DNA of 64,000 bases from Planctomycetota bacterium (GCA_963204915.1 CAUJHS010000017.1:1-64000), one strand, 5' to 3'. Shown: positions 54,316 through 64,000, counted from the stretch's first letter. Numbers and translations: made by a program. Notes: generated by a model not told the origin, from the sequence alone.

Positions 54316-55069
54316 GGTTCTCCTTGTGCGGGACGAAGACGGTTGAGCCTCACAACGTATGAGCCTCGAGCTCTTCCACCCTACCAGGGGTCCTAGGACA
54401 AACGCCTCCTCGCCAAGGAGGCCATGATGAGTATCCAGGCGATCACTCAGACGCCCTACGCTTGGGACGTCCAAGCTTTAAAGCAATGGCGGAATGAATC
54501 CGCGGCGTGACTTTCTACCGATCGATTCGAGGTTTATCCCGAGGCGGTTGATTTGGCTTTCGGCCCGCACGCCCAATACGGTCGAAACATCTAGGGCTAC
54601 CGCAACGGCGCTCAAACCACCCTGTACGCACCGTCGGAAATGGTCACGACGAATCGGCGGAAGATTCTTAGGATTGAGGAGATATTCGCAATATGCGTTT
54701 TCAGGGTTGAACGACTCAACTTCACCGTGCAAGTGTATATGAAACGGTTCACACGGTTGTCGATCGGATTCAGCAAGACGATATCGAACTTGAAAGTCGC
54801 GATCGCAATGTTTCTACCGGCGTGCAATTTTACGAAGCCACCTTGATCCCCTGGTAAGCGCGGACGGTATCGCGTGGCTACAGTGATGGTGGCAAAGTTC
54901 ACATCTCTGCTCCGAATCTTGGATGATCTTTACGGTACGGCGATGTAACTGAGACGAAAAAGCCTCCCGCGCCAGAATCAGGCGAGGGAGGCTGAAAAAC
55001 GAAACTCAAATTAGAATGCTGGCGCCGCTAGGAACGACTTTCGCGTGGCGGGTGGTTGGGGATTCGCCT
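54316..55069. other. Stretch without a supported gene
   Basis: Minus-strand frames at 54478-54732 and 54612-54902 have no motif or good start. The only clear element is the minus-strand terminator at 54956-54993. Confidence 0.4.
54956..54993 (-). terminator. Rho-independent terminator after the 55.1-56.1 kb gene
   Basis: Read on the minus strand, AGCCTCCC and GGGAGGCT (with inner CGCC/GGCG pairing) form a long hairpin followed by TTTT. It lies about 80 bases after the stop of the minus-strand gene ending at 55070. Confidence 0.7.
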
Positions 55070-56134
55070 TTAGGCTTTATACCACTGCACCGTACCATGA
55101 GGCGGAGCGTCGGGCCGGTAGTATCCGACACCTCTTTTGTTGGCGACCAGCCCAGCAGCCATCAAATCCTTAATGCCCCCATTTTTATAAAGTCGACGCT
55201 CTTCGCATTTCAGTTTGTCGGCGAGTTTCGGTTTCGTGAGCCCCTGTCCGTTCAGTGCTTCCAAGATCGATTTTTGGAATGAAGTCAATACAAGTTGCTC
55301 CTGCGGTTTTAGTTCGGCGAGCGGGGATTCTTCGTGACATTCTCGCAACACTCGCGTTCCCTCGTGGAGAGTGGCGCGTAGCTGCTGATTGAGACGTACC
55401 GCCTGCCGCAGCAGCAAAATTGAAATATCACTCGGATCCCGGTCGACTGTCAGGTAGCAATCTGGAGTTTCGACGACAATGGCCAATATCTGCTGCGTTG
55501 GCATCCAGGGCGTATTGCGTGCATAGCTTGCCAGCCGGTCGATCTCCTGCACCCCGCGCCACCCACGCTCAAACAATGCATCCGCGGCACGCACCACCGG
55601 CTGAATTGAAGGGAACTCTTGTGGCTTGTACCGAATGAATAGCTCTTTTTGAAAGGTGGCGACCGTCACGCCGAGCTGATACCATCCGTGCCAGGGGCTT
55701 GTTTCCCCTAATGCATCGCTCGCCCGACTTACCAACTTGTCCCATTCGGGATAGCCTGTCGACTCGTCATCGGTGAACCAGTACGCCCAGTCGTTTTCGT
55801 GGCCGAAGGGAACTGTGGGCGGTTGTTTGTTGACGAGGGCGAACCGTTTGCAAGCTAATTTCAACATTGCTCTTGCCCTCTCGGGGATGTCGTCCGACAT
55901 GATGTGCATGCCACGTTCGATCTCCTCGATCGAACAAGGTACACCGGATTCCGTATCCAGTCTGCCATTCCAAACCCAAGATAGATACTGCCATACGCGC
56001 AGTAGCGTGCTATTGTGGCCAATTACGTAGGCCGCCCATGGCCTAAGATCCGGTAAGGCCAATGCGTTCTGTGTGAACAATGCGCTCTTGGATTGCGATC
56101 CATTACTTTTCATTGGCTGTACCACACTGGACAT
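55070..56134 (-). CDS. Unknown protein with C-terminal winged helix
   Basis: The 354-residue soluble protein begins MSSVVQPMKSNGSQSKSALF; the frame can be extended 12 codons upstream without a better start. Its middle (about 60-260) is helical with many Trp residues (WQYLSWVWNGRLD, DWAYWFTDDES) and matches no family I know. The C-terminus reads SFQKSILEALNGQGLTKPKL followed by ADKLKCEERRLYKNGGIKDL and GLVANKRGVGYYR, a typical winged helix-turn-helix. Lying between the integrase and a terminator, it may be the element's replication initiator or a regulator. The initiator idea is only a guess from position and size. Confidence 0.55.
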   Translation of the reverse strand: MSSVVQPMKSNGSQSKSALFTQNALALPDLRPWAAYVIGHNSTLLRVWQYLSWVWNGRLDTESGVPCSIEEIERGMHIMSDDIPERARAMLKLACKRFALVNKQPPTVPFGHENDWAYWFTDDESTGYPEWDKLVSRASDALGETSPWHGWYQLGVTVATFQKELFIRYKPQEFPSIQPVVRAADALFERGWRGVQEIDRLASYARNTPWMPTQQILAIVVETPDCYLTVDRDPSDISILLLRQAVRLNQQLRATLHEGTRVLRECHEESPLAELKPQEQLVLTSFQKSILEALNGQGLTKPKLADKLKCEERRLYKNGGIKDLMAAGLVANKRGVGYYRPDAPPHGTVQWYKA

Positions 56135-56298
56135 TTTGCACCTTTTGATTACAGCGCGCCCCGCTGTCACTAACCGAAAAGTGCGACCGACTCCCGCAGC
56201 GGGGCGAGACAGTGTTCAGTCGTTTGGCGTGTAAATGATCGAGTTCTAAGCGTGCGTTTTCTACCGGCTCCAAATCCGTTCGAACGTCCCTTTGGCGG

Positions 56299-57510
56299 TC
56301 AGCCGATCTCTTGGGCCACACGTTCGGCGAGAGCAAAGTCGCGTTCGGCATAGACCTGCGTAACGTCCGCTTTGCTGTGGCCCAAGACAACCTGCGCGGC
56401 CTCAAGGCCAAAGTGCTCACGCACCTCGGTCGCCTTGCTATGCCGCAATTGATTGGGATGCCAATGCGGGAACGCCGCGAGACCTTGCTCTTGTCGGCTG
56501 ACATTGGCGCGTTCTACGGCGCGGGCTACGGCCCGGCGATAAGAATCTTTGGTGTAGTGTTCCTTCGGCGCCCGGCTCCGTTTTGTCTTTCTGTTGCTTT
56601 GCGGTACGTTCCCACAAGATAACGGCGTTACCCGATGTTCACGTCGTTGCGTTAGCCGTTGTTTTTCCGAGTCACGCGGGGAGAAACAATAGGCTTCCGC
56701 CTCACGTCGCAGGTAGGGCGTCAAAACCTGTTGAGCTTGCGGACCGATAAAAACCACCCGTCGCCGCCCGAGATGTTCGGTCTTGTGGCGACTTGGGACA
56801 AATCGCCAAATCGATTTGCTTCTGTCAATATCGCATGGGCGCATACTGCACACCTCGCCTGGGCGAGCGGCCGTCAGGCGCTGAAAACGAACCATGTCAG
56901 CGACGACCGCGGGCAGGTAAGTCAGAGTGGCGTCAACGACCGCGCTTCCGACCGGTTCCACCGGCTTAGGCTCTCGCGCTGTGGTGCGACCTCGCTTCAA
57001 GCCTTCGACGGTGCGCAGCGCCTGGTAGACCGAGGCCGGCACCAGTTCCTCCGACGCCCCCCATTTGAGAATCCTGGGAATGATAGCCATGAGCTTGTTG
57101 ATATATGGCCGAGACAGTCCGGCGTCGATGAGCGATTGCCGAACGGCCTTGAATTTCAAGGGACTGAAATCAACCGCGTTGGTTGAGCCGTAAAGTTGGC
57201 AGAGGCGGGTGATTGTCAACCGGATGTGCCCCAACCAGTCTGATTGCTCGCCGTCTATCTTGTAGTATTCCCTCGCAAAACGGAAATATGCGGCGCACAG
57301 TTCCACGATGGTCAAGTCGTTGGTCGTCCCACCGCGTGCGTTCGTTGCAACGGCCGAAGTGGCCGCCAGTTCGGCGACGATACGGCCATACGCTTCCTGG
57401 CTGGGGGGAGAAGCGTATTTGCCCAGGTAGATCATCCGGCCACGAATCCGGACATACGCTTGTCCGGTTGGGGAATGAAGACAGTACTTGGGAACGCGAA
57501 AAGCGGACAT
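56299..57510 (-). CDS. Tyrosine recombinase/integrase of the island
   Basis: The 403-residue protein starts at an ATG with AGGAGG eight bases upstream; the longer frame to 57573 has no such site. The N-terminal part resembles planctomycete integrases (MSAFRVPKYCLHSPTGQAYV). The catalytic domain has TAARPGEVCSMR (first Arg, about residue 216), HPNQLRHSKATEVR (H...R, about 353-366) and LGHSKADVTQVYAE (His and the nucleophilic Tyr, about 379-392). It lies 118 bases from tRNA-fMet and reads away from it, the usual arrangement for an integrase next to its attachment site. All catalytic residues are present, so it should be functional. Confidence 0.88.
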   Translation of the reverse strand: MSAFRVPKYCLHSPTGQAYVRIRGRMIYLGKYASPPSQEAYGRIVAELAATSAVATNARGGTTNDLTIVELCAAYFRFAREYYKIDGEQSDWLGHIRLTITRLCQLYGSTNAVDFSPLKFKAVRQSLIDAGLSRPYINKLMAIIPRILKWGASEELVPASVYQALRTVEGLKRGRTTAREPKPVEPVGSAVVDATLTYLPAVVADMVRFQRLTAARPGEVCSMRPCDIDRSKSIWRFVPSRHKTEHLGRRRVVFIGPQAQQVLTPYLRREAEAYCFSPRDSEKQRLTQRREHRVTPLSCGNVPQSNRKTKRSRAPKEHYTKDSYRRAVARAVERANVSRQEQGLAAFPHWHPNQLRHSKATEVREHFGLEAAQVVLGHSKADVTQVYAERDFALAERVAQEIG

Positions 57511-57628
57511 CGTAGCGCCTCCTGAAACTGAATAGCGTACTACTACGCATTTCGTTGAGGTTTCAGGCTGCACTGCGGACCATCCGCAGGTAATCGTAAG
57601 TACCAGTTTCAGCCGGAGTTAGACAAAG

Positions 57629-57702
<74 letters not shown>

Positions 57703-57921
57703 ATATTTAGGTTGGGAAGGGATTAACCTTCGCCTGCACGTAATTCTACCCATCGAGCCAAAGCTGTCGAGGGGGCGACGTGGGGTTATGTATCGGTTTT
57801 TGGGCCGAGCAACTCCATTCCACCCGCGCTTTGGCGCCATAATCGGCATCATCTACCTAGATTTCATTATTTCAAATGACGTAAGCTCTCATTACATGGC
57901 GACTTGCGTCCGCGCAAAAAC

Positions 57922-57950
57922 TTGGCGCTTGTTTTGCAATCAGGTAGACT
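57922..57950 (+). promoter_or_regulatory. Possible promoter of the prenyltransferase-repeat gene
   Basis: TTGGCG at 57922-57927 and TAGACT at 57945-57950 are separated by 17 bases, 60 bases before the ATG at 58010. Matches to the sigma-70 consensus are moderate. Confidence 0.35.
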
Positions 57951-58009
57951 ATCGGTAGTCTTGTTTGGCCGGGAATTCTACGGAACGTGCTGTTGGTGGG
58001 AGAGAGTTC

Positions 58010-59974
58010 ATGTCAAATCCTCCGTATCCGTGGCCCGGGCCAACCCCACCCCCCGCGCCGCCGCCGGGCCCACCCCCTCCACCAACGTATCCGCAAGCCA
58101 TCCCGGTAGCGCCTGCCACACCAACGCCCCCCGTCGGCGTACCGTGGGGTCAACCGACGGTTCCCATGGCGCCGGTTGCCGGAGCGCCGGTGCCGCCAGG
58201 ACCCGCTCAACCGATTCCCGTTCGTCCCGCGGTTCCGGTTCAGGCTGTTCCGGTTCAGCCGACGCTTGCTCAGCCGACTGCGTTTCAACCGGCGCCTGTC
58301 CAGCCAGTTCCCATCCAGCCGAGTCCGGTGAGGGCGGCTCCTGTTGGCCAACGTGTACCGGTTACACCACAGCGACCCGCGCCCGTACAGCCCACAGCCG
58401 CATACCCTATTCCCACGCAAACTGGTGCGGGGCCAACCGGATCAACGGCTGCGGGAACGGGTTCGCGCCCCGTCGCGGTCGCTGCTGGAACGACGGCCGC
58501 GAATCGGCCCGTGCCGGTTTCCCAGGCGGCTAAGCCAATTCCCGTCAATAAGGACCCAGCCGCACTTCCGCGGGAAGACGATCTTGACGAAGACGAGGAA
58601 GAAACTGACGTCACGGCGAAGGCGGTCCAGGCAGCGCCGCCTTGGATGGTGAGCATGGTCGTCCATATGGTCATTTTGATCGTATTGGGGCTCATGTACT
58701 TGCCGTTGGCGGTCAATCGGTCGGTCGAACTGGAAGTGATTTACGCGGAAGAGGAAGGCGTGCAATTGATCGACGACCAGTTGACGACAGGGCTGATGGA
58801 GGAATTAGACATTTCCGAACCGGCGCTCGCGATAGATATCACCGCGGTCGACGATCCTCTAGCGGCTCCGCCTGAGCCGGCCATGCCGTTGTTGGACGGC
58901 GTCCATGCGACCGACACGATCGAGGCGCCGTCGATTGGCATGGCGCTCACGGGGCGTGAGAAGGGCATGAAGAAGGCCTTGCTGGGCGCGTATGGCGGCA
59001 CCGCCACCACCGAAGCCGCGGTTCGCGAAGGTTTACTCTGGCTGCGTCGAAACCAACTCAAGAGTGGTTTGTGGAGTCTTACCGGTCCTTACTCGGGCGG
59101 CTCCGGCGTCGAGAATGAAATGGCCGCCACAGCAATGGCGCTTCTCGCCTTTCAAGGGGCCGGCCACACACATCGCGAGGGCGAGTTCAAGGAGACGGTC
59201 GCGAAGGGCTGGAAGGCGCTCTTGGAAATGCAAGACAAGGACGGGAATTTCTATCGTGGCGGCGGGGCGCACAACCATCGGCTTTACAGCCAGGCTCAGG
59301 CCACCATTGCCATTTGCGAACTTTATGGAATGACGAAGGATCCTGAGTTTAAGAAACCCGCGCAACTGGCCATTGATTATGCGGTCAAAATTCAATCGTC
59401 CGAAGGCGGGTGGCGCTACGAACCCAAAATCGATTCCGACCTTTCTGTAACCGGCTGGTTTGTCATGGCGCTCCAAAGCGCGCTCATGGCGGGCTTGGAA
59501 GTGCCCAGCGATGTGTTCGCAAACGTCACCAAGTTTCTCGATTCGGTGCAACTGAACGGCGGTCGCGAATACGCTTACCAACCAGGACAAGGCTCGCGTC
59601 CCAGCATGACCGCCGAAGGATTGCTTTGCAGGCAATATATTGGTTGGAAATTCGACGACGAGCGTTTGCAAGACGGCTGTTCGCTGATCCTGGCGAACCC
59701 CATCGATTACGAGGACCAGAATGTGTACTACTGGTACTACGCCACTCAGGTAACGCACCACATGGGAGGCGAGATCTGGGACGAGTGGAATCAGGTTATG
59801 CGGCAAGCGGTGCCCGAACAGCAAGAGAAGACCGGCACGGAGAAAGGAAGTTGGCCTCCGACCGATGACCGCTGGGGCAACCACGGCGGACGGTTGTTTG
59901 TCACTTGCTTGAGCATCTACATGCTTGAAGTCTATTACCGCCATCTTCCGATTTATAGTCACCGCGTGCATTAG
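58010..59974 (+). CDS. Membrane-anchored protein with prenyltransferase/squalene-oxidase-like repeats
   Basis: The 654-residue protein starts at an ATG with GGGAGAG upstream. Residues 1-180 are extremely rich in Pro, Ala, Val and Gln (many PVP/QPxP repeats), followed by an acidic patch near 190-200 (DDLDEDEEETD). A single membrane helix follows (MVSMVVHMVILIVLGLMYL, about 213-231). The rest has alpha-alpha toroid repeats such as GLLWLRRNQLKSGLWSL, GWKALLEMQDKDGNFY and YAVKIQSSEGGWRYEP, like prenyltransferase and squalene oxidase folds. Such proteins are frequent in Planctomycetes. The Pro-rich part is probably cytoplasmic and the repeats face the periplasm, but orientation is inferred. No catalytic residues of a cyclase (DxDD) are seen, so it may bind a protein or glycan. 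Confidence 0.75.
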   Translation: MSNPPYPWPGPTPPPAPPPGPPPPPTYPQAIPVAPATPTPPVGVPWGQPTVPMAPVAGAPVPPGPAQPIPVRPAVPVQAVPVQPTLAQPTAFQPAPVQPVPIQPSPVRAAPVGQRVPVTPQRPAPVQPTAAYPIPTQTGAGPTGSTAAGTGSRPVAVAAGTTAANRPVPVSQAAKPIPVNKDPAALPREDDLDEDEEETDVTAKAVQAAPPWMVSMVVHMVILIVLGLMYLPLAVNRSVELEVIYAEEEGVQLIDDQLTTGLMEELDISEPALAIDITAVDDPLAAPPEPAMPLLDGVHATDTIEAPSIGMALTGREKGMKKALLGAYGGTATTEAAVREGLLWLRRNQLKSGLWSLTGPYSGGSGVENEMAATAMALLAFQGAGHTHREGEFKETVAKGWKALLEMQDKDGNFYRGGGAHNHRLYSQAQATIAICELYGMTKDPEFKKPAQLAIDYAVKIQSSEGGWRYEPKIDSDLSVTGWFVMALQSALMAGLEVPSDVFANVTKFLDSVQLNGGREYAYQPGQGSRPSMTAEGLLCRQYIGWKFDDERLQDGCSLILANPIDYEDQNVYYWYYATQVTHHMGGEIWDEWNQVMRQAVPEQQEKTGTEKGSWPPTDDRWGNHGGRLFVTCLSIYMLEVYYRHLPIYSHRVH

Positions 59975-60120
59975 ACCCAATCGCGCGGCTTGATAACGTC
60001 TCGAAACGCGTGACGGCCTTGGTATGTAAACTGGTTCGCCCAGCGCGCCGCAGCGGGTAAGATAGCGGCTCGCTTGAACGTTCGGCAGATCATTCTCACC
60101 TCTTGGCAAGGGTCGTAACG

Positions 60121-61779
60121 ATGCGTGTTGAGACACTCCCGCGCCTGCCGCGTGCGCGTTTCTACGGTTCGTGGATCGCGAGTGGGCCGATCGTCCTTAT
60201 CCTGGCGCAAGTCGTCCTGTCACAAGACGGCGCCGGACCGAACCCTGCAAAAGCGGATGTCGCGGGGGAAGCCGCCGTCGATTGCGATGTGTTACTCAAA
60301 GACGGGCTGATTCTTGACGGTTCGGGCACGGAAGGAACCCTTGGCCACGTCGCGATTCGCGACGAGCGAATTGTCGCTGTGGGCGATTTCCAACTGGGGC
60401 GCGCGGGACGCACGATTGATTGCCGCGGGCTCGTGGTGGCGCCGGGCTTTATCGACTTGCACAGCCACAGCGACGGACCGATTGTGAAGTCCGCCACGCG
60501 CGGCAACGTCAACTTCTTAACGCAAGGCTGCACCACCGTGGTCACGGGCAATTGCGGCGGCGGCCCGATCAATGTGGACCAGTATTTTGAGCAAGTGGAC
60601 GAATCCGGCGCCGGTACGAACATCATCCACTTGCTGCCCCAAGGCGCCCTCCGCAACGCCGTGCTAGGCCGCGAAAATCGCGAACCTACACCCGCAGAGC
60701 TAACGCGCATGTGCGAACTGGCCGACAAAGCCATGCAAGACGGGGCCTGGGGCATGTCGACAGGATTAATTTACGTACCCAGCTCGTACGCCAAGACCGA
60801 TGAGATTATCGAAATCGCGAAGGTTGTGTCGCGACAGGGCGGCGTCTACGCCAGCCATATTCGCGGCGAGGGACTTGAGTTGCTCGACGCGGTAAGCGAA
60901 GCCATCGCGATTGGCCGCGAGGCGAATCTTCCTGTGCACGTATCGCATTTCAAGGCCAGCGGCCGCGACGCGTGGGGAACGATCCGCGCAGCCGCGGAAT
61001 TGATCGATCAAGCCCGCCGGGAAGGTCAAACGGTCACGGCCGACCAGTACCCCTACATTGCGTCGTCTACCTCGCTCGAAGCGACGTTGATTCCCACGTG
61101 GGCCAGCGCCGGTGGACGGAGTGAACTTCACCGCCGGCTACGCGACGAAGCCGAGGGGAAACAGATTCGCGAAGCCATCGCCAAAAGGCTCGCGCTGAAC
61201 GAGCGGATCGTCATCTCGGCTTTTGATGCGCGGCGTGACTTTGTTGGCCGTGAACTGCGCGAAATCGCCGCAGCCGAGAATCGCGATGTGGTGGAACTTG
61301 TCGTCGAAATGCACCTTCAGGGGTCGCCGCGCTGCGTCAAGTTCGGCATGAGCGAGGAGGACGTGCGTTTTGCCATGCAGTTGCCTTGGGTCGCCACGGC
61401 GTCGGACGGTTCGGCGATGGTTCCCTCATCCGATCGACCCCACCCCCGCAGTTTTGGCACGTTTACGCGTAAGTTGGGAATGTACGCCCGAGAGGAAGGC
61501 GTGATTTCGCTCGCACACGCCGTCCGCAGCGGCAGCGGCTTGCCGGCCGATATTTTGAAGTTGCAAGACCGCGGTTACGTGCGGCCCGGCGCGTGGGCCG
61601 ACTTGATCGTGTTCGATCCGCAGACCGTCAGCGATCGCGCTACGTTTGACAACCCGTTCCAATACTCGGAAGGCATGCGGTGGGTATTCGTGAATGGCGT
61701 TCCTGCCATTCACGAGGGAACTCCGACGGGCGCGCTGGCGGGGCGCGCACTCCGACATATGCCGGAAGCGACGAAGTGA
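60121..61779 (+). CDS. N-acyl-D-amino-acid deacylase-like amidohydrolase
   Basis: The 552-residue protein has an N-terminal hydrophobic segment (ASGPIVLILAQVVLS, about 20-34) that could be a signal peptide or anchor, so export is likely. The amidohydrolase domain begins DVLLKDGLILDGSGTEGTLG (about 60) and has the metal site GFIDLHSHSD (about 114-123), TTVVTGNCGGG (about 142-152), YASHIRGEG (about 243) and VHVSHFKASG (about 280-289). Near residue 430 the motif ATASDGSAM supplies the last Asp, and GLPADILKLQDRG and WADLIVFDP close the domain. These match D-aminoacylases, which release D-amino acids from N-acyl forms, perhaps during cell-wall or peptide scavenging. It is an ordinary chromosomal gene. 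Confidence 0.85.
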   Translation: MRVETLPRLPRARFYGSWIASGPIVLILAQVVLSQDGAGPNPAKADVAGEAAVDCDVLLKDGLILDGSGTEGTLGHVAIRDERIVAVGDFQLGRAGRTIDCRGLVVAPGFIDLHSHSDGPIVKSATRGNVNFLTQGCTTVVTGNCGGGPINVDQYFEQVDESGAGTNIIHLLPQGALRNAVLGRENREPTPAELTRMCELADKAMQDGAWGMSTGLIYVPSSYAKTDEIIEIAKVVSRQGGVYASHIRGEGLELLDAVSEAIAIGREANLPVHVSHFKASGRDAWGTIRAAAELIDQARREGQTVTADQYPYIASSTSLEATLIPTWASAGGRSELHRRLRDEAEGKQIREAIAKRLALNERIVISAFDARRDFVGRELREIAAAENRDVVELVVEMHLQGSPRCVKFGMSEEDVRFAMQLPWVATASDGSAMVPSSDRPHPRSFGTFTRKLGMYAREEGVISLAHAVRSGSGLPADILKLQDRGYVRPGAWADLIVFDPQTVSDRATFDNPFQYSEGMRWVFVNGVPAIHEGTPTGALAGRALRHMPEATK

Positions 61780-62032
61780 AACGTTGATCAGGTCAAGACG
61801 TTACTACGCCGTTGGTCAATTTCGCGTGGCCGGCGCCCTCGACAGCTAGAACGATTTTCATCAAGGCGTCATGACTTCATCCGTGGGGTCCACTCGCTCC
61901 GCGAGTGGTTTCCGGCACTCGCAGAGCGATGGCGCCACATTGGGGGCGTCACACCTGTGTGAAACGCTCTAGGTTTGCTTCTGGTTCGCACTTGCCTGCC
62001 AGATCGAAAGGTCAGAAGAATCCGCACCCAAC

Positions 62033-62063
62033 AAAAAAGCGACGCGTTGGGCGCGTCGCTTTC
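62033..62063. terminator. Bidirectional rho-independent terminator
   Basis: The stem AAAGCGACGCG / CGCGTCGCTTT with loop TTGGG lies between two convergent genes (ending at 61779 and 62092). A six-base T run on the minus strand and three T on the plus strand allow it to serve both. Confidence 0.8.
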
Positions 62064-62091
62064 AAGTCGTTCTCGGTCGAACTCGTGTGAG

Positions 62092-63411
62092 TTAGGTCAG
62101 GTCGGTCAACGGGCCATCGCCGCAGAAGTCCGGATTGCCGAACTTCTCTAAGTGATGGCCGAAGCCGTGCGCGAGCGAGAGCAGTAGCCGGTTGTGGGGA
62201 ACTTTCCGGTACTTGAGCGAGCGGCCCATGCGGAAGTCCAGACCGTTGCCGACCAACACAAATGGAATGTTGTCGAGCGTGTGCGAGTTGCCTTTACCCA
62301 ACTCGTTGGTCCAAATGATCAAGGTGTTGTCGAGCAAGCTTCCTTGACCGCCCGGCTCGGGCGTTTCAGCCAAACGTTGGGCGAGGTAAGCCACTTGTTC
62401 GCAGTACCAACGGTTGATGCGCGTCAGCTTGTCCTGCGCTTCTTCATTGCTGTCGGGTTCGTGCGAAAGCTCGTGATGACCTTCCTCGACGCCGATCCAT
62501 TTCATGCGAGGTTGCCCCACCGAGTTAGTGATTTGCAGCGTTGCGAGCCGTGCAAAATCGGCGGTGAAGCTATTGACCATCAACTCGATTTGCATCTTGC
62601 AAATCGTGGGGATGTTATCATTCTCGTCCTTCACGCCAGGCTCCAGTTCCGGTACGGCGTGGCCCACGTCGGACGTACTGGACGATTTTAGCTCTTGCTC
62701 CATCTCGCGAACAAAGGTCGCGTGCTCTTCCAGCAAACGGCGATCTTCTGCGCTCACCACCGAGCTGAGTTTTTGTAAATCTTCCTGTACATCGTCCAAA
62801 ATGCTCTTGAGGCTTTCCTGGTCTTTCATTTGACCGTAAAGCTTGGCGAACATTTGGTACGGGTCGTCAATCGGCGCGATCGGTTTGTTCGGACCGCCGT
62901 ACACCATACGGGTCCAGGTGTCGGCACGGTCGGGCACTACCACACCGAACTCGAGTGAGCCAAACCGGGTGCGCGTTTCGGGCTGGCTTTGCAGGTAGTT
63001 TTTGATCTCTTGATCGATTGACAAGCCGCTCGCCCAACCGGCTGGCGTATCGGATCCGCCTTGAATGTTGCCGGGAAATAATTCGATGCCCGTGAGCAAG
63101 CAGCCCATGCCGCGCATGTGATTGTCGCCGTCGCCGCGGACTTTGTCGCACACGCCGTGCAGGAACAAGGTACGATCACGGAACGGCTCAAGCGGCGTGA
63201 CGATGTCCTTAAGAGTAAAGTTCTCGCCTTCTTCATCGGGCCAGAACTTCGTGGGCACCACGCCATTGGGGCTAAACACCACAACCAGCCGCTTCTTGCG
63301 CGCTTGGGTATTGGCGAAGCCCAAGCTCGGCAAGTTCCAAACAAAGGGAAGCGCCGCGGCGCCAAGACCCAGGCGGCGGACAAATTCACGTCGGGTGGTT
63401 CTACGGGCCAT
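62092..63411 (-). CDS. DUF1552 protein, Tat-exported
   Basis: The 439-residue protein begins [20 protein letters not shown], a twin-arginine signal, so it is folded in the cytoplasm and exported. It contains [20 protein letters not shown] (about 38-57), [15 protein letters not shown], and GHHELSH, and ends [20 protein letters not shown], the usual order of DUF1552. Such genes are abundant in Planctomycetes and nearly always follow a DUF1587/1592/1588/1585 cytochrome-c-like gene, as here. The pair is thought to take part in extracellular or periplasmic degradation. The exact substrate is unknown. Confidence 0.88.
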   Translation of the reverse strand: MARRTTRREFVRRLGLGAAALPFVWNLPSLGFANTQARKKRLVVVFSPNGVVPTKFWPDEEGENFTLKDIVTPLEPFRDRTLFLHGVCDKVRGDGDNHMRGMGCLLTGIELFPGNIQGGSDTPAGWASGLSIDQEIKNYLQSQPETRTRFGSLEFGVVVPDRADTWTRMVYGGPNKPIAPIDDPYQMFAKLYGQMKDQESLKSILDDVQEDLQKLSSVVSAEDRRLLEEHATFVREMEQELKSSSTSDVGHAVPELEPGVKDENDNIPTICKMQIELMVNSFTADFARLATLQITNSVGQPRMKWIGVEEGHHELSHEPDSNEEAQDKLTRINRWYCEQVAYLAQRLAETPEPGGQGSLLDNTLIIWTNELGKGNSHTLDNIPFVLVGNGLDFRMGRSLKYRKVPHNRLLLSLAHGFGHHLEKFGNPDFCGDGPLTDLT

Positions 63412-63442
63412 CGGTTACCTTTCGTCTGGGAGTCTCATGTCG

Positions 63443-64000
63443 TCAGGGAGTACTAGGGGTGGGGGACGCCGCCGTCACCGCCACATCGATCAAAAGCTTC
63501 TGTACGTGAAAGTTGTTCGCCGCAAACGCTTGTCGCAGTGTTTCGGGATGACCGGGAAACGCGCGTACGGGCTGCTTCACAAAATGATGAAACACCTGCG
63601 CGACAAACGCCTGGTGGGCTTCTTCGCTTCCGGCCAAAAAGTCGGCCAGTTGCCGCACGCCGTCAAACTCTACCATCGTACCCGATAGGGTCAGGTAGGA
63701 GCCAGTCGTATCAACCGGTTTGCCGTATTCCTCATTACGGTATCGGCCGATGGCGTCGTATTGTTCCATCGGAAAGCCGAGCGGGTTGATCATCGCATGG
63801 CAGGAATTGCACAAATTGGGGCTTGTTTGCAAGATTACCCGCTCTCGCGTGGTTAGACCGGCATGCAAGTCGGGGCTAAGCGGCGCCACGGCCACTGGCG
63901 GCGGACGCAACGTCCGACCCAACAGACTGCGCGACACGAACACGCCACGATGGATGGGCGAACTCGTGGAATGGTAGGCGAACCCCGTCAACAAAAACGG
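63443..64000 (-). CDS. DUF1588/DUF1585 end of a planctomycete cytochrome-type protein (partial)
   Basis: The frame enters from beyond the right edge and ends at 63443. It includes SSPIHRGVFVSRSLLGRTL, NLCNSCHAMINPLGFPMEQY (a CxxCH haem-like motif in DUF1588), VEFDGVRQLADFLAGSEE and FVAQVFHHFVKQPVRAFPGH, typical of DUF1588 followed by DUF1585. The full gene would also have DUF1592 and DUF1587 parts and be cotranscribed with the DUF1552 gene 31 bases downstream. The N-terminal part is outside the window. Confidence 0.88.
   Translation of the reverse strand, partial: PFLLTGFAYHSTSSPIHRGVFVSRSLLGRTLRPPPVAVAPLSPDLHAGLTTRERVILQTSPNLCNSCHAMINPLGFPMEQYDAIGRYRNEEYGKPVDTTGSYLTLSGTMVEFDGVRQLADFLAGSEEAHQAFVAQVFHHFVKQPVRAFPGHPETLRQAFAANNFHVQKLLIDVAVTAASPTPSTP

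Noticed and set aside
54612-54902. Minus-strand frame of 96 codons between IS110 and the winged-helix gene
   Set aside because: No motif, no good start and no operon partner; could not be supported.
58013-58716. Arg/Gly-rich minus-strand frames opposite the Pro-rich region
   Set aside because: They are complements of the repetitive Pro codons and have no ribosome binding site or conserved motif.

Overview
The window comes from a planctomycete-like bacterium. At the right end lie DUF1552 and DUF1588/DUF1585 proteins typical of Planctomycetes, a large proline-rich membrane protein with prenyltransferase-like repeats, and an N-acyl-D-amino-acid deacylase. DUF1580, DUF2924 and LssY-type sequences, also common in that phylum, occur elsewhere. 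The window is an accessory island (about 1-57.6 kb) joined to ordinary chromosome (57.6-64 kb). The junction is marked by a tyrosine integrase next to an initiator tRNA-fMet gene.

Layout: (1) 1-2.8 kb is debris: the end of an IS21 element, an integrase truncated at both ends and fused to the last quarter of a DUF4011/DUF3320-type helicase, and a small zinc-ribbon gene. (2) 3.0-9.05 kb is a tightly coupled three-gene operon (unknown protein, phospholipase-D-like protein, SNF2-type helicase) that looks like a defence module I cannot name. (3) 9-13.1 kb is mostly decayed genes (LssY, IS630 and SPASM fragments) plus one HTH regulator. (4) 13.6-19.8 kb on the + strand is the synthesis and insertion half of a 7-deazaguanine DNA-modification (dpd) system: queC, queE, a ruined queD, a YaaA-like gene (candidate dpdC), a dpdB-like gene, dpdA, and a second dpdB-like gene. 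(5) 41.5-19.9 kb on the - strand is the matching restriction half, in the order dpdE, F, G, H, I, J, K, D. It is followed by a third DGQHR-family gene, disrupted by an ISH3-like insertion sequence, and an HNH nuclease. (6) 42-45.4 kb is scrap, including DUF2924, a palindromic repeat and a dead IS5 element. (7) 45.4-57.5 kb is a phage- or plasmid-like replication module (family A DNA polymerase, DUF3987 ATPase, Toprim primase, small proteins, M41-like peptidase, DUF1580 excisionase-like protein), then a dead IS110, an unknown gene and the integrase. (8) 57.6-64 kb is the tRNA and chromosomal genes.

Inferred working of the main system: QueE and QueC make preQ0, provided a QueD elsewhere supplies the substrate. 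DpdA swaps preQ0 for guanine in DNA with the help of DpdB. A DpdC activity would convert it to the amido form. The DpdD-K proteins would then attack DNA lacking the mark. The least expected features are the two dpdB-like genes flanking dpdA, the inactive island queD, and the DGQHR-HNH pair appended to the restriction operon and broken by an IS. All function calls rest on motifs, gene order and recalled family features; no database search was possible.
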